DNA of 64,000 nt from Clostridiales bacterium (GTDB taxonomy: Bacteria > Bacillota > Clostridia > Christensenellales > Borkfalkiaceae): NCBI GenBank assembly GCA_015055525.1, contig SVHZ01000003.1, forward strand, positions 1 through 64,000, read 5' to 3'. The position numbers and the translations under genes were made by a program. Under the pieces are notes generated by a model, which was not told where the DNA came from, ran no database searches, and was given only the letters and a program-made list of their open reading frames with translations. Of this stretch, positions 9,050-17,499 are shown one piece after another. How positions within the stretch are numbered: the stretch's first letter is position 1; every line of letters begins with the position of its first letter.

Positions 9050-10561
9050 ATGTTAAATAGTGACGAGGTGGACGCTATTAAACTAATTGTAAAAACAATG
9101 ATGACGGTTACTTTATTTTCTTGCATCGAAAGGCTACTTGGCTTTATCTACCGCATCTATCTTTCAAGATATTTAGGTTCTGAAGGTTTGGGAATTTATC
9201 AAGTTTCACTATCAGTTGTGGGGCTTATTATGACGTTAACGTCGTCTGGAATACCCATAACAGTATCGAGAATTATGATAAAACATAAGGCTCAAGGGCT
9301 TGAACGCTCTAGTTTTAACACGGTTACCGCGGGAATGTTAACAAGCCTTATTCTCTCTATACCTATCGTTTTAATAATTTATATTTTCCCGTCTGTTTTC
9401 AGTTTTATATTCGCTGATGACAGATGCTACGCCCTATTAAAAATTATGCTACCCGGCGTAGTGATAACTTCCGTTTACGCGGTAATTCGAGGTTATTTTT
9501 GGGGAGAAAAAAAGTTCTTTACTTACTCTATCATTGAATTTTTAGAAGAGGCGATAATGTTAGTTGCGGGCGTTCTTTTAATATCGAAGGCAACTGATAA
9601 TTATTCTAAAATTGAAGGCGCGTGTAACGCCGTTTTAATATCGTATATATTCTCGTTTGCAACTGCGTTTCTTCTCTACTTTTTAAGGGGTGGAAAAATA
9701 AAAAATCCCAAGGGCGAACTTAAACCGCTTATAGTTTCTTCAACGCCGATAACTCTAATGCGAACTTCAAACTCGCTAATTAACACTTTAATTGCGATAA
9801 TTCTTCCACTAAGATTAGTTTTGAGCGGTATGACCGAAAGCGGAGCGCTCGCTAGTTTTGGCGAACTTTCCGGAATGAGTATTCCCCTTATTAATATGCC
9901 GTCCACAATTATTGGCTCTATCGCCTTAGTTTTAGTTCCTGAACTTAGCGATAATTTTTACCGCCACAGCGACGTTACCTTAAAAAACAACGTTGAAAAA
10001 GCAATTAAATCATCAGTCTTTATCTCGTGCATGATAATTCCTATATTTTTATCGGTGGGAAAGGAACTTGGAACGCTCGTTTACCATAATCAAACGGCGG
10101 GGATTTACGTTCAAAGAGCGTCTATTATAATGCTACCTATGAGCGTAACGATGATAACGACTAGTATGCTAAACAGCCTAAATTTAGAGAGAAAAACTCT
10201 ACTTTATTATTTAGTTGGCGCTTCGTTTTTGCTCCTATCTATTTACTTCTTGCCAAAATATTTAGGAATATACTCGCTAATTATCGGCTTGCTTTTAAGT
10301 TATTTAACAACTTCTATTTGCAATCTTATTTTAATTAAAAAAACTTGCAATAAAAAACCTAAACTTTCGTTATTTTTAATTGCAAGCGTTTTAATTGTTA
10401 TTCCGTCGGGGCTTATAAGTTATCTGCTAAAAGGGATACTGCTCCCCTTCTTGCCACTTGGCTTAACCGTTTTATTTTGCTCGGTTTTAGCAATGCTATT
10501 TTCTTACGCGTTATTCTCGTTATTCAACCTTTTTAGCGTCAAGGAAGATATCCTTAAATAA
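9050..10561 (+). CDS. SpoVB/MATE-like polysaccharide flippase family protein
   Basis: ~500-aa multi-TM protein, N-term RLLGFIYRIYLSRYLGSEGLGIYQ typical of SpoVB/YtgP. Confidence 0.82.
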   Translation: MLNSDEVDAIKLIVKTMMTVTLFSCIERLLGFIYRIYLSRYLGSEGLGIYQVSLSVVGLIMTLTSSGIPITVSRIMIKHKAQGLERSSFNTVTAGMLTSLILSIPIVLIIYIFPSVFSFIFADDRCYALLKIMLPGVVITSVYAVIRGYFWGEKKFFTYSIIEFLEEAIMLVAGVLLISKATDNYSKIEGACNAVLISYIFSFATAFLLYFLRGGKIKNPKGELKPLIVSSTPITLMRTSNSLINTLIAIILPLRLVLSGMTESGALASFGELSGMSIPLINMPSTIIGSIALVLVPELSDNFYRHSDVTLKNNVEKAIKSSVFISCMIIPIFLSVGKELGTLVYHNQTAGIYVQRASIIMLPMSVTMITTSMLNSLNLERKTLLYYLVGASFLLLSIYFLPKYLGIYSLIIGLLLSYLTTSICNLILIKKTCNKKPKLSLFLIASVLIVIPSGLISYLLKGILLPFLPLGLTVLFCSVLAMLFSYALFSLFNLFSVKEDILK

Positions 10562-11089
10562 ACTCTTTTTTAAGGCTAACGGTATAACGATTGACAACAC
10601 CGCGTTGATAGCCGAAACGATAAGTTGAAAAGGAGCGCGCGCAGATAAATAAACCCAGAAAGTTTTTTTACCTTTTGAATACATATTCCACAATGCAAAA
10701 GTATTCAATCCGCAAGTAACTAGCGCGGTTATAAATATATAAGTAATAATTGTAAACGCAATAAAATTTATTGCGTTTTTATTTTTAACGCATTTACCGT
10801 AAATCAAGAAGGCTATTCCTGAAAAAAGACCGGGAAGCCCCGACGCTATCGTTATCAAGATATTATACGGACCTTTCGGCGCGATAACACAACCTATTAA
10901 ATCGCCAAGCACGCCCGATAAAAACCCGAATATCGGCCCGAACAACGCACCCGTTATAAAATTAATAGTGTGGTTAAAATTGACTGCAAAAAGGTTTGGG
11001 ATAATATTTATAGAAAAAATATTAGTAACCGTTGATAACGCTACTAAAACACCTAATACTGCAATCGTTTTAGACGTAAATTTGAACAT
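10520..11089 (-). CDS. folT: folate-family ECF transporter S component
   Basis: MFKFTSKTIAVLGVLVALSTVTNIF...; ATG at 11089 preceded by AGGAGG; located behind a THF riboswitch; the ORF-track start at 11152 lies inside the riboswitch. Confidence 0.85.
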   Translation of the reverse strand: MFKFTSKTIAVLGVLVALSTVTNIFSINIIPNLFAVNFNHTINFITGALFGPIFGFLSGVLGDLIGCVIAPKGPYNILITIASGLPGLFSGIAFLIYGKCVKNKNAINFIAFTIITYIFITALVTCGLNTFALWNMYSKGKKTFWVYLSARAPFQLIVSAINAVLSIVIPLALKKSLFKDIFLDAKKVE

Positions 11090-11126
11090 AAAAAAACCTC
11101 CTAACGAGGTCCACTTAGTCAATAAT

Positions 11127-11222
11127 AAAGCGGACGCGCCCTCAAACCGCAACGACTTCTATCGTTTTCGTTCAAGGACGACATCCCATTCCTTGACACT
11201 TAACGCTATCGGGCTACTCTTT
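11127..11222 (-). ncRNA. tetrahydrofolate (THF) riboswitch
   Basis: Minus strand AAAGAGTAGCCCGATAGCGTTAAGTGTCAAGGAATGGGATGTCGTCCTTGAACGAAA...GCGGTTTGAGGGCGCGTCCGCTTT: conserved core (GCGUUAAGUGU...AAUGGGAUGUCGUC...AACGAA), CAAGGA/TCCTTG stem, AAAG/CTTT closing pairs, upstream of folT. Confidence 0.92.
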
Positions 11223-11299
11223 TTTTTATTCATTATACCACCCTTTATATATTTTTGCAACTTTTACATAATATTAAATTAAATTTACATAATAAAATT

Positions 11300-11968
11300 A
11301 TGGCTGTAATCTTTATAAGGTCGTCGCTTATATATATTGCCCTGCTAATAATTATGAGACTTATGGGCAAAAGGCAAATTGGCGAAATGCAACCTTTTGA
11401 ATTTACCGTAACTTTACTTATAGCGGAACTTGCGTGTATACCAATGTCAGACTTTTCAATTCCGCTCCTTTACGGAATATCTGCAATACTTGCAATGTTT
11501 ATTCTTCACCAGTTTATGACCTTGCTTGATAAGTCGAGCAAGACGTTTAAGTTTTTGTTAAGCGGAAAACCGTCAATCGTAATAAACAGAAACGGCGTTG
11601 ACTTTGCCGAACTTAAAAAGAATAATTTAGACGTGCAAGAACTCATCGAATCTATGCGAATACTCGGTTACTTTTCGCTTGACAGCGTTTACTTTGCCGT
11701 TTACGAAGCAAACGGAACTCTATCCGCGCTCGAAAACGACGAATTAGATTTTTCGCCGTCAATTCCGATAGCCGTTGTTAAAAACGGAAAACTCGACAAT
11801 AAAAACTTTGAAATAACAGGGCTTTCAAAAGAAGAGTTAACTAAAATTTTAGACGACAATAATATAAAAAACTTAAAAACGGTAGGCGTTTTTACAGTTG
11901 ATGAAAACGGTAGATACTACCTTCAACAATACAATAAAAAATACGTTACGGGGTATATAAATGGTTAA
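11300..11968 (+). CDS. DUF421 (YetF-like) membrane protein
   Basis: RLMGKRQIGEMQPFEFTVTLLIAELACIPMSD motif; start adjusted to ATG 11300. Confidence 0.88.
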   Translation: MAVIFIRSSLIYIALLIIMRLMGKRQIGEMQPFEFTVTLLIAELACIPMSDFSIPLLYGISAILAMFILHQFMTLLDKSSKTFKFLLSGKPSIVINRNGVDFAELKKNNLDVQELIESMRILGYFSLDSVYFAVYEANGTLSALENDELDFSPSIPIAVVKNGKLDNKNFEITGLSKEELTKILDDNNIKNLKTVGVFTVDENGRYYLQQYNKKYVTGYING

Positions 11969-12338
11969 GGCATTTTACACGGCGGTAATAGCGCTCATTA
12001 TAGTAGTATTAAGTTCGTTTTACGAGCAAATTTATCTAAAAAAATCGTTTGAAGAATTTAGAGAAGTAACTTTAGAAGTATATTCAAAAACCGAAGAGCA
12101 AACTGCGATAAAAGACGACGTTTTAGCCGTGCAGAACCTTTGGCTAGAAAAGAAAAAAACTCTGCACGTCTTTATCCCGCACAACGATATTAAAGAAGTT
12201 GACCTTTGGATTTCAGAGGCGGTAACCTTAGTTGAGAAAAAAATGTGGGAAGACGCCCTTTCAAAACTGGAAGTCGTGATAGAAATGTCTGAACAAATTC
12301 CAAAAACTTACACCTTAAAACTTGAAAATATCCTATAA
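11961..12338 (+). CDS. DUF4363 family protein
   Basis: Single N-terminal TM, ~125 aa, in tandem with DUF421 gene; HNDIKEVDLWISEAVTLVEKKMWEDAL. Confidence 0.7.
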   Translation: MVKAFYTAVIALIIVVLSSFYEQIYLKKSFEEFREVTLEVYSKTEEQTAIKDDVLAVQNLWLEKKKTLHVFIPHNDIKEVDLWISEAVTLVEKKMWEDALSKLEVVIEMSEQIPKTYTLKLENIL

Positions 12339-12365
12339 AAAAAGTACGCTTTTAGCGTACTTTTT
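12337..12365. terminator. bidirectional intrinsic terminator
   Basis: AAAAAGTACGCT-TTT-AGCGTACTTTTT between convergent genes. Confidence 0.85.
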
Positions 12366-13068
12366 ATATGTAGTTTTTGAACTCTCTTTTTAGCCTTGAA
12401 ACTATCTTTTTTTCAAGCCGTGATATATATGACTGTGAGATGCCTAAAAGGTCGGCAACTTCTTTTTGAGTTAATTCGTCTTCCCCTGATAAACCAAATC
12501 TTAAATGCATAATTTGCCTTTCTCTAAAACTTAATTTTTCAAGCGCCGATTTAAGTAGTTTTTTCTCTTCGAGTTCTTCTTGCGTTTTATAAACTATCTC
12601 GGGGTCAGTTCCCAAAACGTCACAGAGCAACAACTCGTTTCCCTCGTAATCGACGTTGAGTGGCTCGTCTAATGAAATTTCGCTTTTACTTTTAGAAATT
12701 TTTCTAAGGTGCATTAAAATCTCGTTTTCAATACAGCGCGACGCGTAAGTTGCAAGTTTAATGTTTTTATCTACGTTAAAAGTGTTCACCGCTTTTATAA
12801 GCCCAACGCTACCTACCGATATTAAATCGTCAAGGTCCACTCCGCACCCGTCGAATTTTCTTGCAATATAAACAACGAGCCTTAAATTATGCTCGATAAG
12901 GTCTTTTTTTATCTCTTCCTTTCCATCACTTAAATCTTTGAGTTTTTCACTTTCTTCTTCTTGAGAATACGCATACGGTAAACTTTCGCCGTAACTCAAA
13001 TAATATAAAGAGTTTTCGCCCTTTAACGTGTTTTTGATAAAATCTTTTAATAATTTAATAAATTTCAT
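12364..13068 (-). CDS. sigE: RNA polymerase sporulation sigma factor SigE
   Basis: sigma-70 regions 2 and 4, pro-sequence-like N-terminus (...NSLYYLSYGESLPYAYS), adjacent to spoIIGA. Confidence 0.93.
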   Translation of the reverse strand: MKFIKLLKDFIKNTLKGENSLYYLSYGESLPYAYSQEEESEKLKDLSDGKEEIKKDLIEHNLRLVVYIARKFDGCGVDLDDLISVGSVGLIKAVNTFNVDKNIKLATYASRCIENEILMHLRKISKSKSEISLDEPLNVDYEGNELLLCDVLGTDPEIVYKTQEELEEKKLLKSALEKLSFRERQIMHLRFGLSGEDELTQKEVADLLGISQSYISRLEKKIVSRLKREFKNYI

Positions 13069-13075
13069 AATTCAC

Positions 13076-13888
13076 CTATAATAGATGCGGATGCAAAAGT
13101 AGGTCGTAGTCGATATTAGTAAAACCGAACTCGCTAACCCCGATTAGTACGTTATTATATATATTCACTAAACTGCCGTTATATATCATAATTTTATCGA
13201 TAACGTAAAGTTGCATGGTAGAAGTTCCGCTAACCGTGTCGAAATTAATTTTTGAAATGCTCTTTTTAATATTTGCAGATTGAAGTTTTGAAAAAAGGTC
13301 GTTTGAGCAAACTATAACGGGAAAACCTGAACGGCTATCATATAGCCCGTTACCGCTATCGATAAACCCTTTGACTATAAATTTTTTACCGTTCACAATT
13401 AGCGCGCAGTTTCTCAAAAACGGTTTTAGATTTCTTTCTTTAACGAAAAGTTTAGTAACTTTTACTATCATAGTAGACGTTAAATAAATAATTAAAACAG
13501 AAATACATATCGGCAAAACGCTATCGTTATTAAACAAAAAATACTCGTTATAATCAACGCCCGAAAAATTGAATAACGCTATCAAAAACCCACCGCATAA
13601 AAAGGTAAACAGTATAAAAAACATTAGCGTTATAAAGTAACTTTTTACCGTTATAAACCTACCAGATATATAAACCATAACGCACGCGAGCAAAATCTTA
13701 ATTAAAAACAAAATTGAATTATTTAACCTTACGAGCGGGAAAATAATAGCGAAAACAGTTCCAACGAGCGCAGATAAAAACAAAAAAATAAAACGCGTTT
13801 TAATCTTAGCGCAACGCGTTGCCGTTTTTAACAAAAGGTAGTTTATTATCAAATTATCTAAAAAAGCGTACTCGATATAAACTTGCAT
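13076..13888 (-). CDS. spoIIGA: sigma-E processing peptidase SpoIIGA
   Basis: MQVYIEYAFLDNLIINYLLLKTA..., multi-TM N-term, GFIDSGNGLYDSRSGFPVIV aspartic protease motif, next to sigE. Confidence 0.92.
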   Translation of the reverse strand: MQVYIEYAFLDNLIINYLLLKTATRCAKIKTRFIFLFLSALVGTVFAIIFPLVRLNNSILFLIKILLACVMVYISGRFITVKSYFITLMFFILFTFLCGGFLIALFNFSGVDYNEYFLFNNDSVLPICISVLIIYLTSTMIVKVTKLFVKERNLKPFLRNCALIVNGKKFIVKGFIDSGNGLYDSRSGFPVIVCSNDLFSKLQSANIKKSISKINFDTVSGTSTMQLYVIDKIMIYNGSLVNIYNNVLIGVSEFGFTNIDYDLLLHPHLL

Positions 13889-13915
13889 AAGTTAATAGTA
13901 GCGCTTTTTAGCAAT

Positions 13916-13953
13916 AAAAAAAGAGTACTTTTTGTAAAATAGTACTCTTTTTT
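13916..13953 (-). terminator. intrinsic terminator
   Basis: AAAAGAGTACT...AGTACTCTTTTTT. Confidence 0.8.
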
Positions 13954-13959
13954 GCCATT

Positions 13960-14760
13960 TTAATGAGTGTGTTCGTGCTCGTGTTCGCCTTCGTCAGTAT
14001 CGTGAGCCTTAGCGTAAGGGAATTTTTCCTGCTCGTCAACAACGTTTTGCATATCGATAGGCTCGAATTTATCTTTGTGGGTTACAGTTTTATCGTTGCC
14101 GTTAATACCCTTGCTAGGTTTTGTGCCAACGGTAAATTGCTCTACCTTAATAGACGAGAATAATTCACCTTTCTTGCTATCTACTATAGCAACTTCTCTA
14201 AGTTTAACGTTTGCCGAAAAACCTATTTTAAGTTCGCCGTAAAAACCAGAAACGTTATACTCTAATCCGTTTGAGTTATTATATAATCTAAACCAACCGT
14301 CTTTGTCGTTATTTTTTATATCGTTTGCAGTAAGCGTAATATCTTTCAAAAGTTTAGTAGAGCCAGCCGTTCCCTTACCCAAGAAGATATTAAGACTAGG
14401 CTCGTAAAGATCTGATATGTTTATCCAAATTTCTTTAATGGGGCGAGCGTCCCAAGTGCTTAACTTAATGTCAACGCAAGTATATAACTGTTCATCCGTG
14501 TCGCCATCTCTTTGAATTTCAATTTGGCTATACGAATTAGGCGTATCCTTACCGTCAAACGAACCGCTTATACCCGATAAGAAAAATCTATGATAAACTT
14601 TAGGATTTGCAGGAGCAAAACTGTTAACTAAAAACAACGTTGATAAAATTACCGATACGATCAATACAGTTACAAGTAAAACTGTCATCAATTTTTTAAC
14701 GTTTACTTTTTCCATCTCAACTATATCTTGTGTTTCATTTTTTCTTCTTTTATTAGCCAT
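13960..14760 (-). CDS. hypothetical single-TM extracytoplasmic protein with His-rich C-terminus
   Basis: N-terminal basic cytoplasmic segment, one TM, extracellular domain, tail AHDTDEGEHEHEHTH. Confidence 0.75.
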   Translation of the reverse strand: MANKRRKNETQDIVEMEKVNVKKLMTVLLVTVLIVSVILSTLFLVNSFAPANPKVYHRFFLSGISGSFDGKDTPNSYSQIEIQRDGDTDEQLYTCVDIKLSTWDARPIKEIWINISDLYEPSLNIFLGKGTAGSTKLLKDITLTANDIKNNDKDGWFRLYNNSNGLEYNVSGFYGELKIGFSANVKLREVAIVDSKKGELFSSIKVEQFTVGTKPSKGINGNDKTVTHKDKFEPIDMQNVVDEQEKFPYAKAHDTDEGEHEHEHTH

Positions 14761-14765
14761 AATTA

Positions 14766-15218
14766 TTAACCCTTTGTCAATTTTTCAAGTTCGCGCATGA
14801 ACGTTGATATATCCTTAAACGAACGATAAACGGAGGCAAATCTAACGTAGGCGACTTCGTCTATATCTTTAAGGCCGTTCATAACCATTTCGCCTATCTC
14901 TTTTGAAGTTATTTCCTGATCGAGCGAATTGTAAACTTGCTTTTGAATATCTTCAACTAAATTATCTATCTTAAACATCGGAACGGGGCGTTTTTCACAC
15001 GCTTTTATAATTCCGCTTTTAATTTTGCCCGCATCAAACATCTCTCTCGTACCGCCGTTTTTAATAACGAGCACGGGAGTAGTTTCAACAGTCTCGTAAG
15101 TGGTAAAACGCCTACCGCAACCTATACACTCGCGCCTACGGCGAATCATAGTGTTTTCATCAGTTGAGCGGGAGTCTATAACCTTACTTTCAATGCAACC
15201 GCAATACATACATTTCAT
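14766..15218 (-). CDS. nrdR: transcriptional repressor NrdR
   Basis: [45 protein letters not shown]. Confidence 0.97.
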   Translation of the reverse strand: MKCMYCGCIESKVIDSRSTDENTMIRRRRECIGCGRRFTTYETVETTPVLVIKNGGTREMFDAGKIKSGIIKACEKRPVPMFKIDNLVEDIQKQVYNSLDQEITSKEIGEMVMNGLKDIDEVAYVRFASVYRSFKDISTFMRELEKLTKG

Positions 15219-15302
15219 ATCCGTTTCCCCTTTAGGATTGATTGCTACCTTATTATTTTAACATTTTTATATTTTTTTGCAAGTGTTTATAGCATATTTA
15301 TG

Positions 15303-17171
15303 CTATCTTCTACCCTTTTTACTTGAATTTTTAGATGAAAGACTTTTTCTATACACTTCTTGACCACGCGAGAATTTTACTTTGCCTTTGCTTTCGGGTT
15401 TTTCTCTGTTTTGTTTTTGTGGTTTTTTCTTATTCAAATCGTTTATAAGATACGCCTTTTTTATTAACTCTTTATTCTTTGGTAACCTATATTGAAGAAG
15501 CGCCCTTTGAATACTCTTTTCTTCCTTAGTCTTTGGAACGAAAACCGGTTTTAACGTGTCAGGATCAATTCCCGTATAGTACATACAAGTAGACCTTGCC
15601 CCTGGCGTTGGATAAAAATCTTGAACTTGTTCGGGCATATATTTAATGCTTTTAAGGTATTCTGTAAGTTCAATAGCGTCAGATAGCGTGCAACCTGGGT
15701 GAGAAGATATTAAATAGGGAACTAAAAACTGCTTTTTGCCAAGTTTTTCATTTATGTTTTTATACTTATTTGAAAACTCTTTATACACCTTAAACGACGG
15801 CTTGTTCATTACCCTTAAAACGTTTTCCGCCATGTGCTCAGGCGCAACTTTAAGTTGCCCTGATATATGGTGTTTTATAATTTCTTCCATAACGGAATTA
15901 TCTTTTTCGTATAAAAGATAATCATATCTTATTCCGCTACGAATAAACACTTTTTTAACGCCCGGTATTTGCCTTGCTTTTCTAAGCAAATTTATAAACC
16001 CAGAGTGATCTACTTTTAAGTTGGGGCAAGGTTTATAACCTATGCAATAATTATCCTTGCAAACGCCCTTACACTTTTGTTTATCGCACGCCCTTTCTCT
16101 AAAATTTGCCGACGGACCGGATAAATCGTGAATATATCCCTTAAAATCTTTATCCTTAGTTAAAAGTTCAATTTCTTTAAGTATGCTTTCATCGCTTCGC
16201 TTTTGAATAACTCTGCCTTGGTGATAGTTTATTGAACAAAACGAACAACTACCAAAGCAACCCCTATGGCTAACTACTGAAAATTTAACTTCTTCGATAG
16301 ATTTAATACCGCCCTCGCTTTCGTAAACGGGGTGATAAGTTCTCTTATAAGGAAGATTATAAACAAAATCCATCTCGCTCTCGGTAAGCGGAAATTGCGG
16401 TAAGTTTTGAACTACTATCTCGCCACCGCTTTGCTCTTGAAACAAAACGTCGGCGTTGATTGCATCGGTATTTCTCGCCTGCTCTTTGAAAGCCTTGGCG
16501 TACTGCAACTTGTCTTCCGTTATCTCTTTATAACTAGGCAATCTTTTATAGCCCTTTTCTAAAAGGGCACTTTCAAAAGACTTGTCTACCTTATAAACCG
16601 TTCCCCTAACGTCTTTAATCTTTTGTATGGGAACGCCTTTTTTTACCAGCGCCAAAATATCTAAAAAAGGTCTTTCACCCGCGCCGTAAATTAAAAGGTC
16701 GGCGTTAGACTCGATAAGTTCTGAATTTCTAACGCTATCGCTCCAATAATCGTAATGGGCAAACCTTCTAAGCGACGCTTCAACTCCGCCTATTATAACG
16801 TAACTATCGGGGAATAATCTTTTAAGCGTTTTAGAATAAACGCTCACTTGCCTATCGGGGCGCTTGCCTTGTTTTGAAAGTGGAGAATAAACGTCACCTT
16901 CTCTTTTTTTCTTGGCGACGGTGTAATTATTCACCATACTGTCAACCACGCCACCAGAAATAAGGTATGCAATTTTAGGAATAGGCAAGTTAAAATATTC
17001 CTCGTCCTTGATAGGTTGCGGAATTATACCTATTGAAAAACCTTGGCTTTCAATAAGGCGTGATATTATTGCGTGGCCGTAAGTTGGATGATCAACGTAC
17101 GCGTCTGACGAAATCATAACAAAATCGAGCGAGCCACCTTTAACTTGACTTTTATCTATTGGTAAAAACAT
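15303..17171 (-). CDS. YgiQ-family radical SAM protein
   Basis: SHRGCFGSCSFCSINYHQGRVIQKRS, PGVKKVFIRSGIRYDYLL, C-terminal Lys/Arg-rich tail. Confidence 0.93.
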   Translation of the reverse strand: MFLPIDKSQVKGGSLDFVMISSDAYVDHPTYGHAIISRLIESQGFSIGIIPQPIKDEEYFNLPIPKIAYLISGGVVDSMVNNYTVAKKKREGDVYSPLSKQGKRPDRQVSVYSKTLKRLFPDSYVIIGGVEASLRRFAHYDYWSDSVRNSELIESNADLLIYGAGERPFLDILALVKKGVPIQKIKDVRGTVYKVDKSFESALLEKGYKRLPSYKEITEDKLQYAKAFKEQARNTDAINADVLFQEQSGGEIVVQNLPQFPLTESEMDFVYNLPYKRTYHPVYESEGGIKSIEEVKFSVVSHRGCFGSCSFCSINYHQGRVIQKRSDESILKEIELLTKDKDFKGYIHDLSGPSANFRERACDKQKCKGVCKDNYCIGYKPCPNLKVDHSGFINLLRKARQIPGVKKVFIRSGIRYDYLLYEKDNSVMEEIIKHHISGQLKVAPEHMAENVLRVMNKPSFKVYKEFSNKYKNINEKLGKKQFLVPYLISSHPGCTLSDAIELTEYLKSIKYMPEQVQDFYPTPGARSTCMYYTGIDPDTLKPVFVPKTKEEKSIQRALLQYRLPKNKELIKKAYLINDLNKKKPQKQNREKPESKGKVKFSRGQEVYRKSLSSKNSSKKGRR

Positions 17172-17202
17172 ATTATTTATTCACTTTCACATACTTAAAA
17201 GT

Positions 17203-17499
17203 ATGATAATACTTTTTAGAATTTTATTCGCCGTTTATTTAGTTTCTATAAATTTGTTTTCGTTTTTACTCGTAAAAACACAAAAACAACAAACGGTTGA
17301 AAATAGAGAATATATTATAAGCGACGGAAAGATTTTATTTACGGGAGCGCTCGGCGGAGGGCTTGGCGCATACCTTGCCCTATTTATATTTAAGCACAAA
17401 AGAGATAGCATCTCCTTGATGGTTTTACTTCCCGTTTTTATCGCGCTCACTATATATTTAGTAGTTATGAGCGTAGTATTAGATTTCGGCGTTAATTAG
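17203..17499 (+). CDS. DUF1294 small membrane protein
   Basis: 98 aa, TM segments with LGGGLGAYLALFIFKHKR motif. Confidence 0.8.
   Translation: MIILFRILFAVYLVSINLFSFLLVKTQKQQTVENREYIISDGKILFTGALGGGLGAYLALFIFKHKRDSISLMVLLPVFIALTIYLVVMSVVLDFGVN

Noticed and set aside
10968-11282. 104-aa plus-strand ORF
   Set aside because: Overlaps folT start and the THF riboswitch antisense; no protein-like features.
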